The notes beneath the pieces are model-generated. The model ran no database searches. It was not told the origin of the DNA and saw nothing but the letters and a program-made list of their open reading frames with translations. Of a DNA stretch of 64,000 nt, positions 18,312 through 27,892 are shown one piece after another. The stretch spans positions 7,626,001-7,690,000 of the forward strand of contig NZ_JAZHRT010000001.1 of the NCBI RefSeq assembly GCF_036924535.1, written 5' to 3'. This DNA comes from Bradyrhizobium sp. AZCC 2262. GTDB taxonomy: Bacteria; Pseudomonadota; Alphaproteobacteria; Rhizobiales; Xanthobacteraceae. The translations under genes were made by a program, and so were the position numbers. Position 1 is the first letter of the stretch. Each line of letters starts with the position of its first letter.

Positions 18312-19292
18312 GTGAAACCAAGAGTTGTCCGGTGCGCACTGTTTGCACTTATCGCGGTCGTTTTCGCCGTGGCCGGCCAGGCCCAGGCCCAGACATGGCC
18401 GGACAAACCGATCACCTTCATCGTGCCGTTCGCGGCCGGCGGCGGCACCGATGCCTTTGCCCGTCCGCTGGCGGCCCAGCTCGATGCCCAGCTCGGCAAG
18501 CGCGTGCTGATCGAAAACCGCGCGGGCGCCGGTGGTACTGTCGGCGCATCGGCGGCCTCGAAGGCCGCGCCTGATGGCTACACCTTCTTCATGGGCGCGG
18601 CGCATCACGCCATTGCACCCTCGCTCTATCCCAACCTCGACTACAACATCGAGAAGGACTTTATCGCGGTGGCGCTGATCGCGCGGCCGCCGCAGGTGGT
18701 GGTGGTCAATCCGGACAAGGTCGCCGCCAGGACGCTCGCCGAGTTCATCGCCTACGCCAAGGCCAATCCGGGCAAATTGAACTACGGCTCCGCCGGCGCC
18801 GGCACCACGCATCATCTGGCCGGCGAACTGTTCAAGGTCCTGACCAAGACCAACATCCAGCACGTCCCCTATCGCGGGGCCGGCCCCGCGATGCAGGATC
18901 TCATCGCCGGCCACGTGCCTGTTGTGTTCGATGGGCTCGGCTCGTCGGCAGCGCCCGTCAGGGCGGGACAGTTGCGCGCACTCGCCGTCGCCGCGACGAA
19001 ACGCGTGCCGGCCTTCCCCGATCTTCCGACCGCCGCGGAAGCGGGCCTCGCCGGATATGAAGTGTCGACCTGGTACGGCCTGTTCGCACCCAGGAATACG
19101 CCGCCGGCGATCGTCCAGCAGATGGCCAAGGAGTTGCAGAAGGCCATGCAGACAGCAGCCATCAAGGAAGCCTGGGAGCGCAACGGCTCCGATGTCCCTG
19201 ATGTCGCCGGTCCCGCGTTTGCGAAAATGGTGTCCGCGGAAGTCGATCGCTGGCGCAAGGTCGTGACGGAAGCGAACGTGAAGCTGGATTAG
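18312..19292 (+). CDS. Bug/TctC-family periplasmic solute-binding protein
   Basis: 326 residues from a GTG at 18312 with GGAGG at 18299-18303. The signal peptide ends in GQAQAQ. The mature start TWPDKPITFIVPFAAGGGTD and the later PDGYTFF, NYGSAGAGTTHHL and VPYRGAGPAMQDL are signature stretches of the tripartite tricarboxylate transporter binding proteins (Bug). These bind carboxylates or other small organics in the periplasm. No TctA/TctB membrane genes are adjacent, which is common for the expanded Bug families of Bradyrhizobium and Bordetella relatives. Confidence 0.92.
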   Translation: MKPRVVRCALFALIAVVFAVAGQAQAQTWPDKPITFIVPFAAGGGTDAFARPLAAQLDAQLGKRVLIENRAGAGGTVGASAASKAAPDGYTFFMGAAHHAIAPSLYPNLDYNIEKDFIAVALIARPPQVVVVNPDKVAARTLAEFIAYAKANPGKLNYGSAGAGTTHHLAGELFKVLTKTNIQHVPYRGAGPAMQDLIAGHVPVVFDGLGSSAAPVRAGQLRALAVAATKRVPAFPDLPTAAEAGLAGYEVSTWYGLFAPRNTPPAIVQQMAKELQKAMQTAAIKEAWERNGSDVPDVAGPAFAKMVSAEVDRWRKVVTEANVKLD

Positions 19293-19350
19293 CCCAGTAG
19301 ATCAGGCGCGGCATCGTTTCACGACACGTTCGCCGCACTGGGATCGCTGA

Positions 19351-20227
19351 CTAGCTGCCGTCGCGCACGCCATAGCGCATGAAGTCGTCATCGATTCCGG
19401 CGTGGATGATCTTTGCCGCGGAAATATCGGCATCGCCGCCAGCCTTGTCGCCGTTCTTGAGCCTGGCAAGCCCGCGCCCATAGAGCGCAGTCGCGAGCTT
19501 TGGATCTGCCCGTAGCGCGGAGCTGAAATCATCGATCGCCGCACCCGCCTGTCCCATCTTCAGGTGAATCAGTCCACGCGAGTCATGGGTGGCGGCATCG
19601 TTCGGCCATGATTGCAGCACCTTGTTGCAGTCCTCAAGCGCCGCCTGTAACGAGCCGAGGATGGCACGGGTCCAGCAGCGTCCGCTCCACGCGGCTTCCA
19701 GATTGGGCTCAAGGCGAATGGCCTCGTCGTAGTCCCGCGTCGCGCGATCGTATTCGTTCTTTTTCAGGTAGACCCCGGCACGGTTGACGAACGCCCTGCC
19801 GTAGTTCGGATTGAGCTTGATCGCCTGATCGAAAGCTTTGAGGGCAAGGTCGTATTCGCCTTTCCTCAAATAAGCCGCGCCGCGGTTGTTGAAGGGCTTG
19901 GCGAAAGCTGGATCGAGCTTGATCGATTGATCGAAATCCAGAATGGCCCGATCAAAGTCTCCCTTTGCCGTATTGGGCATTGCCGCGATTGTTATAGGCA
20001 ATGGCAAGCGCCGTCGTCGTAGCTTGACCGGAATCGATGAGCGCCGTGCAACCGTCGATCCGGGCTGCAAGCGATGTGCGATCCGAGCCGTTGCACCGCG
20101 CGACATTCCCCAAATAGTCGCTCTTCTTCGGGCTCTGCGCGGCAGCCGGTGACCCCAGCAGCAACAGCAGCAAGGCAAGCGCAGGCGCTACGCCGTGAAT
20201 AATGCGCCTGCTCGCACTCAATTCCAT
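19351..20227 (-). pseudogene. TPR-repeat exported protein with a single-base frameshift
   Basis: The start at 20227 gives a signal peptide (long Leu run, SPAAAQS) and a domain with a Cys pair, ending in AYNNRGNAQYGKG. The following TPR units (DFDRAILDFDQSIKLDPAF and five more) continue in another frame. One extra base in the run at 19961-19963 accounts for the break; without it the text reads GKGDFDRAI, a perfect TPR. The whole protein would have about 290 residues with seven TPR units and sit in the periplasm as a scaffold. It lies 36 bases downstream of the FecR-domain gene in the same orientation, so the two are probably one operon. Confidence 0.75.
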
Positions 20228-20262
20228 GTCAGGCCTTCCGATGTTCGAACCAGAGAACGGGC

Positions 20263-20919
20263 CTAGCATCCTCGACAGATGTTCAGATTTGACTTGGGAA
20301 AAGCCTTTTGGTCCGGCTGCTGCGCCGCTGGCGCGCCCGGCTTTCGCATGACGCTGCTCTTGCCCTCTTCAATCAGCGTGGAAAATCTGACCGTCCCGTC
20401 ATCGGAAATTTCGACGCGCGGCGTGGTGCCTCGAACGCCCATGGTCGCGACGGGGGTGTCGATCTTCATATCGCCGGTCTTCGCGACTTTGCCGGCGACA
20501 AAGGTGAAGGTTCCCTTGGTCAGGTTGACCAGGCTGGAATTGGACGTACTATTTGGATCGTACACGAACTCGTTCAAAACCATGCGCGCGTTGCTCGACA
20601 GGTTGAAGGAAGTGCCGTCGGTGAAGTTGATCCCGGCCTTGCCGTCGGCGCCGGTCGCAACCGCATCGCCCTGATAGACGAGGTCACCTACTTTGGCCTG
20701 AGCAGCCTGACCTGCGGTGCCCACCTGAATGACCGGCGTGCTCGCGCGTTCAATCGTGACCGAGCCCGTGGCAACAACGACTTTTCCAATCGGCTTTGAC
20801 GCGACATCCTGAACGGCGGGTTTGGCGGAATCGCGTTGCGCGTGCGCCGGCGCGCCGAAAAGTCCGGCCGCCGCCAGAACGAAACCTGCCACCCATACGG
20901 CAATCGCACGCGTGCACAT
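20263..20919 (-). CDS. FecR-domain exported protein
   Basis: 218 residues with a signal peptide ending in PAHAQ (about 27). Residues 50-170 form a FecR domain: a leading VATGSVTIER, then GDLVYQGDAVATGADGKAGINFTDGTSFNLSSNARM, then TPVATMGVRGTTPRV. An AAAGGGGGG precedes the ATG. Unlike iron-signalling FecR, no transmembrane sensor or ECF sigma factor gene is nearby. FecR-domain proteins of this form often accompany large repeat-containing surface proteins, and a VCBS-repeat gene is divergently encoded 304 bases away. The C-terminus ends in CRGC. Confidence 0.82.
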   Translation of the reverse strand: MCTRAIAVWVAGFVLAAAGLFGAPAHAQRDSAKPAVQDVASKPIGKVVVATGSVTIERASTPVIQVGTAGQAAQAKVGDLVYQGDAVATGADGKAGINFTDGTSFNLSSNARMVLNEFVYDPNSTSNSSLVNLTKGTFTFVAGKVAKTGDMKIDTPVATMGVRGTTPRVEISDDGTVRFSTLIEEGKSSVMRKPGAPAAQQPDQKAFPKSNLNICRGC

Positions 20920-21223
20920 GACCCCCCCTTTCCCGAGAAGATCTTGTCCGAGAGACCGCTCACTGGCGCCTTGAATCGTCGGCCAAGGCGACGTTGGACC
21001 GCAACATTAGACCCGATGTCGGCGGAAGGCATCATCCACCGCCCTATCAAAAGTATTACATCTTTTGAGCCTAATGCCTAACGCCCATGAGTTGGGGTAG
21101 TTTGGAACGGGAAATCTCGGCAACCAGCCTCTGCTGGCGGCGCGGAGTATTTTGACCTTTCGGGCTGGGCAGAGCCAGACGACGAAAAAATGCATGAGGT
21201 AGGTGGCAGGCGGGGTTAGAGCC

Positions 21224-23791
21224 ATGCTCGTCAGATCCCACGACGAGACGGGGGACGAACGGAAGGCCGTTGCGGCCCCGCTTCCCCGAACGATCGGCAA
21301 CGTTCAGACCGCGGCCGGTTCCGGCCCCCTCCCGCGTGCGATCGCCACTTCCGCTCAAGCAACGGCTGCCGATCCGCGAAACCGCAGTGCCGCCGGCGGA
21401 TTCGGCCTGCTGTCGCTCACAGCACTGACCTTCTCGCTTGTGAAGGAGGTCCAGGCCGCCGATCCGAACGTCACATTCCTGGACGACGGCAACATCTCCT
21501 ACAAGGACCTCGAACATGGCGCCTTCGAGCTCGTCACCAAGGAGCTGATCCCCCGATACTTCCTCGTTGAGGATCCCGGACAGACCGTCGCCTTGCGTCC
21601 GCAAGGTTCCTCGGTCAGCGTCAGTCAGACCACAAACTCCGCTGCGCGAATGGCCGAATTGCAGGCGGCCCAGCAGGAGGCGCTCGCCACCTTCGAGAAA
21701 GGGATGGGGTCAACCGGCTCGAGCACACCTCCGGCTCTCGAACAGTTACCCGTGCAGCCGATCAATTTCACTCCGATTGACAATTCCGCCCCAGAGCAGG
21801 ATTTGCCTGTGCTGCCCGGCTCGATCTTCGCCTCGGTCCCGGAGACCATTCTCGGAAAACTGCCGCCTCCACCGCCGACGCCGCCGACGTTGAATGCGAT
21901 AGCCGGGCCGACTGAAATCGACACCACGGTCTTTGACGTCTTCACTGCGACAAACGGCACTTTCCTTGCCAGCAGCCCCAGCAGCGGCGCGACGCTGACC
22001 TTCGGCATCAGCGGGGGAACCGTCGGCAGCACCGTCATCGCTGGCCGAACCTACGATGTGTCAAAGGCTGGTCCTTACGGCACGCTTTACGTCGAGAGCA
22101 CGACCGGCGACTATACGTTCGTTCCGAACAATGACGCGATCAATGCGCTTGTTGCGCCGACCACCACGGATTTCACGATCACCGTATCCGACGGCACGCT
22201 CTCGGCCAGTCAGCCCTTTACGATCGCCATCAACGGCACCAACGACGCGGCCGTCATCTCGGGCGCCACCCATGGCACGGCGATCGAGGCCGGCGGCGTC
22301 GCCAACACCGCGCAGGGCGCGCTGAGCGCCACCGGGATGCTCAAAAGCGCCGACGTCGATGATGCGCCCAACACCTTCACGGCGGTCAGCACGCCGACCG
22401 AGAGCGCGCACGGCTTCGGCACCTTCACGATGACGAAGGCCGGCGTGTGGACCTACACGGTCAACGATGCCAACAGCGCGGTGCAGGCACTCAATGTCGG
22501 CGACACGCTGACCGACTCCTTCACGGTGACCAGCATCGACGGCACCCCACAGGTGGTGACAGTCACCATCAACGGCGCCAACGACGCAGCAGTCATTTCC
22601 GGCGCCACGACCGGCTCCGTGACCGAGGACGGTAGCACCAAGTGCGACCTGCCGATCGCGACCGGCATGCTCACCGCTACCGACGTCGACAACGCGCCCG
22701 GCTTTACGGCGGTCAATTGCCCGACGGCCAGCAATGCCGGCTATGGCACCTTCACGATGACGGCGGACGGCGTGTGGACCTACAAGCTCGACGACGACAA
22801 TAGTGCGGTGCAGGCGCTCAATGTCGGCGACACGCTGATCGACACTTTCAAGGTGGCCTCCCTGGACGGCACCGCGCAACTGGTGACGGTTACCATCCAT
22901 GGCACCAACGACGCCGCCGTCATTTGCGGAACCAAGGAGGGCTCGGTCATCGAGGCTGGCGGCGTGGCCAATTCCGTATCCTGTAAACCGACCGCGACCG
23001 GCACACTCACCGACACTGACGTCGACAACACTCCCAACACCTTTACGGCGATCGATACGCCAAAGGCGAGCACGGGCGGCTATGGCACCTTCACCATGAC
23101 GACGGATGGTGTCTGGACCTACACGCTCGATAACACCAATTGCAAAGTGCAGGCACTCAATGTCTGCGACAAGCTGACCGACTGCTTTACCGTGACCACC
23201 ATCGACGGCACACCGCAGGTGGTGACGATCACCATCAACGGCGCCAACGACGCCGCCGTTGTTTCTGGCGCCACGACCGGCTCGGTAACTGAAGCTGGCG
23301 CTCACACATACGGTACGCCGATCGCGACCGGCACGCTCACCGATACCGACGTCGACAACACGCCCAACACATTCACAGCGGTGTGTGCGCCGAAGGCGAG
23401 CGCGGGCGGCTATGGCACCTTCACAATGACGGCGGATGGCGTCTGGACCTACAAGCTCGACAACGCCAATTGCGAGGTGCAGGCGCTCAACGACTGTGAC
23501 ACGCTGACCGACTGCTTCAAGGTGACCACCATCGACGGCACCGCACAGGTGGTGACAATCACCATCAACGGCGCCAACGACGCGTTCCACTTCAAGGACA
23601 AGATGTCCGACGTAAGAACTTCGGATGTGATCGATCCTGCAAAGGACATCCCGGCATCGATCAGTTCCTCCGAAAACGCTGCAGGAGCCAGTGCGGCGCC
23701 AGCGATTTCAGAGGCAGCCCAAACGATCGAACTGTCTGCACAATGGCATCACTTGTCCGGCAGTCACGCGCAACACGATCTGATGGTGTGA
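21224..23791 (+). CDS. VCBS-repeat surface/secreted protein
   Basis: 855 residues from ATG 21224 (GGCGGGG eight bases ahead; a GTG at 21203 is possible). No classical signal peptide. Residues 70-230 form a non-repetitive N-terminal region with a Pro-rich linker. From about residue 240 an incomplete and then four complete VCBS units of about 110 residues follow, each with NGTNDAAVISG..., GTFTM..GVWTY and VQALN..D.LTD. The last 70 residues are unique. VCBS proteins of this type are usually exported by type I secretion as adhesins, though no RTX nonapeptides or secretion genes are visible here. The later repeats carry unusual cysteines. Confidence 0.85.
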   Translation: MLVRSHDETGDERKAVAAPLPRTIGNVQTAAGSGPLPRAIATSAQATAADPRNRSAAGGFGLLSLTALTFSLVKEVQAADPNVTFLDDGNISYKDLEHGAFELVTKELIPRYFLVEDPGQTVALRPQGSSVSVSQTTNSAARMAELQAAQQEALATFEKGMGSTGSSTPPALEQLPVQPINFTPIDNSAPEQDLPVLPGSIFASVPETILGKLPPPPPTPPTLNAIAGPTEIDTTVFDVFTATNGTFLASSPSSGATLTFGISGGTVGSTVIAGRTYDVSKAGPYGTLYVESTTGDYTFVPNNDAINALVAPTTTDFTITVSDGTLSASQPFTIAINGTNDAAVISGATHGTAIEAGGVANTAQGALSATGMLKSADVDDAPNTFTAVSTPTESAHGFGTFTMTKAGVWTYTVNDANSAVQALNVGDTLTDSFTVTSIDGTPQVVTVTINGANDAAVISGATTGSVTEDGSTKCDLPIATGMLTATDVDNAPGFTAVNCPTASNAGYGTFTMTADGVWTYKLDDDNSAVQALNVGDTLIDTFKVASLDGTAQLVTVTIHGTNDAAVICGTKEGSVIEAGGVANSVSCKPTATGTLTDTDVDNTPNTFTAIDTPKASTGGYGTFTMTTDGVWTYTLDNTNCKVQALNVCDKLTDCFTVTTIDGTPQVVTITINGANDAAVVSGATTGSVTEAGAHTYGTPIATGTLTDTDVDNTPNTFTAVCAPKASAGGYGTFTMTADGVWTYKLDNANCEVQALNDCDTLTDCFKVTTIDGTAQVVTITINGANDAFHFKDKMSDVRTSDVIDPAKDIPASISSSENAAGASAAPAISEAAQTIELSAQWHHLSGSHAQHDLMV

Positions 23792-23839
23792 CGGAGCTGC
23801 GCCGGTTCCAGCGCGGCCGTTCGACGCCGCACGAGACAG

Positions 23840-24832
23840 CTACTTCGCTTCGCTCGCCTTGATCCCAGAGCTTTCAATAAGCTTGGCCACACGTGGCAGG
23901 TCGGCGGCGAACAGGCTGGCATGCGCCTCAGGCGTCAACTCCTTGTCAGGGAATGGCAAGGTTCCGAGCTGCTTCAGCTTCTCCAAAAGCTCCGGCTCGG
24001 CCAGCGCCGCGCGGAGTGCCGAATTCAGCGCATTGATGGTCTCCTTGGGCGTGCCCTTCGCCACGTAGAGCCCATGCCACATCGAGTAGCTGACCTCGGG
24101 CATGCCGAGTTCGGCGGTGGTCGGCACATCCTTCAACTGTTCAAGACGTTGCGGCGACGTAATGGCGATGCCGTGCAGTGTTCCGGCCTGGATCTGCGGC
24201 AGCGCGTTGGTCACCTGATCCCACAGAAGATCGATCTGCCCCGCCAGCAGATCGCCGATTGCGGGAGCCGATCCGCGATAAGCCACGACCGTCGGTTTGA
24301 AGCCGAGCACATTGCCCATCATCACGGCGCACAAATGGCTGTTTGTCCCGAGACCGCCATGCGCGAAGTTCGCCTTGTCGCCCTGCGCCTTGATCCAGTT
24401 CACATAATCCTTCGGTCCCTCGCCGGGGATCGACTTGCGGCCGATCAGGACCATCGGCGCATTGTTGACAAGGCCGACCGGCTCGAACGCCGTCTTTGTA
24501 TCGTAGCGCAGGTTGATGAAAAGGCTGGGCGCCGCAAGCAGTCCGACGTGATTGATCAGAACCGTGGAGCCGTCGGGAGCCGACCGGGCGACGCGATCGT
24601 TGGCCAGCGTGCTGCCGCCTCCTACGACGTTCTCGATGATGATGGTCTGACCGAGTGTGCGCGACATCCGCTCGCCAATGAGACGCGCTACCGTGTCCGT
24701 GCCGCCGCCGGCCGCGTAGGGAACCACCATCGTTATTGTCTTGGGATTCGATTGCGCGTGGGCCGGCGCCGAAAGGAAGGCAAGCAATACACCGAGGCCG
24801 ACAAGCGCACTCCTGCAAAGCGGATTGATCAC
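23840..24832 (-). CDS. Bug/TctC-family periplasmic solute-binding protein
   Basis: 330 residues if started at the GTG at 24832, which has GGGAGG ahead and gives a normal signal peptide (CRSALVGLGVLLAFLSAPAHA); starts up to 24922 are open. The family signatures PKTITMVVPYAAGGGTDTVA, APDGSTVLINH, HGGLGTNSHL and VAYRGSAPAIGDLLAG are present. It shares its upstream region with the divergent dgoK-dgoA pair, so it may bind a sugar acid, but that is only a guess from position. Confidence 0.88.
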   Translation of the reverse strand: MINPLCRSALVGLGVLLAFLSAPAHAQSNPKTITMVVPYAAGGGTDTVARLIGERMSRTLGQTIIIENVVGGGSTLANDRVARSAPDGSTVLINHVGLLAAPSLFINLRYDTKTAFEPVGLVNNAPMVLIGRKSIPGEGPKDYVNWIKAQGDKANFAHGGLGTNSHLCAVMMGNVLGFKPTVVAYRGSAPAIGDLLAGQIDLLWDQVTNALPQIQAGTLHGIAITSPQRLEQLKDVPTTAELGMPEVSYSMWHGLYVAKGTPKETINALNSALRAALAEPELLEKLKQLGTLPFPDKELTPEAHASLFAADLPRVAKLIESSGIKASEAK

Positions 24833-25059
24833 GACGGCATCCCTCCCCTTGTCGTTATGACGCATTCTTGCTGACGCGTTCATTGGCGAGCCCCCGCCGC
24901 GCTCAAGCAGCCTGGCCCGCATGAGCTCAGATCATGCTGATTGCACCTCTGCAAATCAACTGCAAAGCGAACGCCGAATGGGGTAGGTAAACTCCTCGCC
25001 CGCCAGATCGGCGTGATACGATGTCGCAGAGGCGCAGATGGCATTCGGACGGGGTTAAA

Positions 25060-25974
25060 ATGAAACAGGCGGCCTATGTCGCGGTCGATTGGGGCACGAG
25101 CAGTTTTCGGCTTTGGCTCGTCGACCGGGCCGGCAACGTGCTGGGGGAAAGGCGCAGCCCCGAGGGCATGATGGTGGCGAGCAAGCTCGGCTTCGCGGCC
25201 GTGCTGCAATCGCATCTGGAAGCCGTCGGCGCCGCGCCTGGGCTGCCCGTCGTCGTCTGCGGCATGGCCGGCGCCCGGCAGGGCTGGGTTGAAGCCGGAT
25301 ATGTCGACACGCCGGCGCGGCTCGCATCGATCCTGAAGCATGCTGTCCCGGTACCGGGACAGGGCCGTGACATCCGCATCCTCCCGGGCATCGCGCAGCG
25401 AGACCCCAAGGCGCCGGACGTCATGCGGGGCGAAGAGACGCAGTTGCTCGGTGCGCTGGGTGTGGACGCGGCGGGTGAAGCGGTCGTCTGCATGCCGGGC
25501 ACCCATTCGAAGTGGGTCAGGGCGAATGGCGGGACTGTCGATCGCTTCGCCACATTCATGACGGGAGAGCTGTTCGACGTCATCTCGCGCGAGACGATCC
25601 TGTCCCACGCGGTGACGGGCGCAGATCAAGCGGAAGATATCGACGCATTCAGGTCGGCGGTCACCGCCGCGTTCGAGACGCCTTCGTTATCAGCCAATCT
25701 GCTGTTCCAGGTGCGATCGGGCCAACTCCTCTACGGCGGCACGCCAGCCTCGGCCCGCGAGAAAATATCCGGCACCCTGATTGGTCTCGAATTGGCGGCA
25801 GGGCTCGCTGGCGAAGTACCCAGCACCGGCATCACGCTGGTGGCGTCAGGGCGGCTCCAGACGCTTTACCAGTTGGCGTTTGACACGGTGTCGGTTCCTG
25901 TCAGATCAATCGGCGCCGAGAACGCGGTCCGTCGCGGCCTTTCGATGGCCGCGGAATCATTTTGGAGTGTATGA
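25060..25974 (+). CDS. dgoK: 2-Dehydro-3-deoxygalactonokinase
   Basis: 304 residues from ATG 25060. The N-terminal ASKHA-type phosphate loop AVDWGTSSFRLWLV (about 8-21) and GGxxSAREKISGTLIGLE (about 225-240) are typical of DgoK. The enzyme phosphorylates 2-keto-3-deoxygalactonate in the DeLey-Doudoroff galactonate route. The stop codon is directly followed by the dgoA start, so the two are one operon and catalyse consecutive steps. Confidence 0.9.
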   Translation: MKQAAYVAVDWGTSSFRLWLVDRAGNVLGERRSPEGMMVASKLGFAAVLQSHLEAVGAAPGLPVVVCGMAGARQGWVEAGYVDTPARLASILKHAVPVPGQGRDIRILPGIAQRDPKAPDVMRGEETQLLGALGVDAAGEAVVCMPGTHSKWVRANGGTVDRFATFMTGELFDVISRETILSHAVTGADQAEDIDAFRSAVTAAFETPSLSANLLFQVRSGQLLYGGTPASAREKISGTLIGLELAAGLAGEVPSTGITLVASGRLQTLYQLAFDTVSVPVRSIGAENAVRRGLSMAAESFWSV

Positions 25975-26613
25975 ATGAGCGTTGTCCCGTTTCCCCCGAT
26001 GAAGCGTCCGCTGGTCGCGATCCTGCGCGGAATAAAGCCCGAAGAAACGGAGGATATCGTCGGCGTGCTCATCGACAGCGGCATGACGGCAATCGAGATC
26101 CCGCTCAACTCGCCTGATCCATTCCGCTCCATCGAGATCGCCGTCAAAAAAGCCCCTGCCGAAATCCTCGTGGGCGCGGGCACCGTCTTGACGCTGGACG
26201 ATGTGGCACGGCTCCATGATGTCGGCGGCCGGCTCATGGTTTCCCCCAACGTCGATCCCGAAGTCATCTCCAGCGCCCGGGCCCGCGGCATGGTCACGAT
26301 GCCTGGCGTCTTCACCCCGACGGAGGCGCTGCTCGCGGCCAAGGCAGGCGCCTCCAGCCTGAAATTCTTTCCGGCGAGCGTGCTTGGAGCCGCTGGCATC
26401 ACCGCCATTCGCGCCGTTCTTCCCGCAAACCTGATGATCGCCGCGGTGGGTGGCGTCTCCGACAAGAACTTCGCGGACTACACCAGCGCCGGCATTCTTG
26501 CATTCGGCCTCGGCAGCAGCCTCTACAAGCCCGGCATGACGGCGGCGGAAGTAGCTGTTCGCGCCAAGGCAACGATCGAGGCGTACGACTTGGCCATTCA
26601 ACAGGCGGGATAG
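25975..26613 (+). CDS. dgoA: 2-Dehydro-3-deoxy-6-phosphogalactonate aldolase
   Basis: 212 residues. KDPG/KDPGal-aldolase TIM barrel with the Schiff-base lysine K130 in SSLKFFPA, the catalytic Glu41 in IEIPLNS and the phosphate-binding GGVS near 165. It cleaves KDPGal to pyruvate and glyceraldehyde 3-phosphate. It starts at the base after the dgoK stop. Galactonate dehydratase and transporter genes of the pathway are not in the window. Confidence 0.9.
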   Translation: MSVVPFPPMKRPLVAILRGIKPEETEDIVGVLIDSGMTAIEIPLNSPDPFRSIEIAVKKAPAEILVGAGTVLTLDDVARLHDVGGRLMVSPNVDPEVISSARARGMVTMPGVFTPTEALLAAKAGASSLKFFPASVLGAAGITAIRAVLPANLMIAAVGGVSDKNFADYTSAGILAFGLGSSLYKPGMTAAEVAVRAKATIEAYDLAIQQAG

Positions 26614-26657
26614 GGTAGCGAAAGAAAAATTCGCCAACAGCCCGCGAAACGAGCCCC

Positions 26658-27569
26658 ATGACCAAATCATTGAATGCACCCCTGCCGTTTGACCAGCTTG
26701 CCAAGGCCATCGAAGCGCGCCGTTCTGTCTATGGATACATCAGCGGACTTCGGCTCGACCGCGCCGCCCCTGGTGAGGCCTGGTCAAGCCTGCCCTACCG
26801 CCCCGTCTTCGTCGGTGACACCGAAACAGGCGTTCTTCACGGCGGCGTCGTCACCGCCATGCTCGACGAGAGCTGCGGCATGGCCGTCCAGCTCGCCCTC
26901 GATGGGACGCGATCGATTGCCACGCTGGACCTGCGCATCGACTATCAGAAACCTGCAACACCGGGCCTCGACATCAAGGCACATTCGTTCTGCTATCGCG
27001 TCACCCGCTCGATCGCCTTCGTACGCTCGGCCGCCTACCAGGAGTCCGAAGATGATCCGGTCGCTACCGCGACGGCCTGCTTCATGATTGGCGCGAACCG
27101 GACCAACATGCTGACCGACGAACGGATACACAATGGCGCGCCTCCGGCACTCGAAGCCCCGGAAGATCCGACAAGCCTGTTTGCCAACAGTCCCTTCGCG
27201 CGCTGTCTCGGTATCCGCCTCGGCGAGGACGACACGCTTGTCATGCCTTTCTCGCCAAAGATCATCGGCAACCCGATGTTGCCCGCCATCCACGGCGGCA
27301 TGACCGGCGCCTTTCTGGAAACGACCGCGATTGTGGGTGTGACGCGCGAGCTCGGCGTGCTGGCACCGCCCAAGCCGATCGGTCTGACCATCAATTACCT
27401 GCGCTCCGGCCGCGCGCTGGACAGCTACGCCAGGGTTTCGATCGTAAAGCAGGGCCGGCGCGTCGTCGCCTTCGAAGCGCAGGCATGGCAGGACGACCCG
27501 GCCAAACCCATCGCTTCGGCGTTCGGACATTTCATGCTGAGGAAGACGCCCGGCGCAGATGAAGACTAG
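26658..27569 (+). CDS. Tandem-hotdog PaaI-type thioesterase
   Basis: 303 residues made of two hotdog domains fused in one chain. Domain one (about 40-150) has VLHGGVVTAMLDESCG; domain two (about 175-295) has PAIHGGMTGAFLETTA. Both keep the HGG motif with a following acidic residue, so both may be active. Such proteins hydrolyse acyl-CoA thioesters in the cytoplasm. The gene follows dgoA by 44 bases and may be co-transcribed, though no metabolic link is evident. Confidence 0.83.
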   Translation: MTKSLNAPLPFDQLAKAIEARRSVYGYISGLRLDRAAPGEAWSSLPYRPVFVGDTETGVLHGGVVTAMLDESCGMAVQLALDGTRSIATLDLRIDYQKPATPGLDIKAHSFCYRVTRSIAFVRSAAYQESEDDPVATATACFMIGANRTNMLTDERIHNGAPPALEAPEDPTSLFANSPFARCLGIRLGEDDTLVMPFSPKIIGNPMLPAIHGGMTGAFLETTAIVGVTRELGVLAPPKPIGLTINYLRSGRALDSYARVSIVKQGRRVVAFEAQAWQDDPAKPIASAFGHFMLRKTPGADED

Positions 27570-27892
27570 CGCGCAGGCTGGGCTCATCGAGCATATCCCG
27601 ATCTCGCGCCGAGCCGCCGCGACTCCCACCAAAAATATCGAAAACAACCCCATGCAAAGTAGCCGGCGGCCGCCGCAACCGACGGTTTGGGCCGAAAACT
27701 TGACACGTCGGGCAAATCAGCGGCACAATTTCATCATCCCGGAATTCGCTAAACGACTGCGTGCGCGCAATATCGATGCGATCATGTTCCGCGTGGCTGA
27801 ACCGTTGAGGACACGCCGCCGTCGCTTGCGCAAGGGTGCAGAAACCGCGAAAATCCAGACTGTTTCAGAACGTATCAGGGAATCCCAAACAG
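27570..27892. other. 323-base gap before the nitroreductase
   Basis: The stretch carries an open frame overlapping the end of the thioesterase gene (114 codons) whose product is basic, Arg-rich and unlike any family, and whose end overlaps the nitroreductase start. I regard it as noncoding upstream sequence. No clear promoter box or terminator is seen. Confidence 0.5.

Noticed and set aside
22061..23590. Long minus-strand open frame (509 codons) opposite the VCBS gene
   Set aside because: It is a mirror of the VCBS repeats, with no domain or start signal; the plus-strand protein is clearly the real one.
22240..23590. CRISPR-like periodic repeats
   Set aside because: The repeats are about 330 bases long, in frame and encode VCBS domains; no short repeat/spacer pattern.
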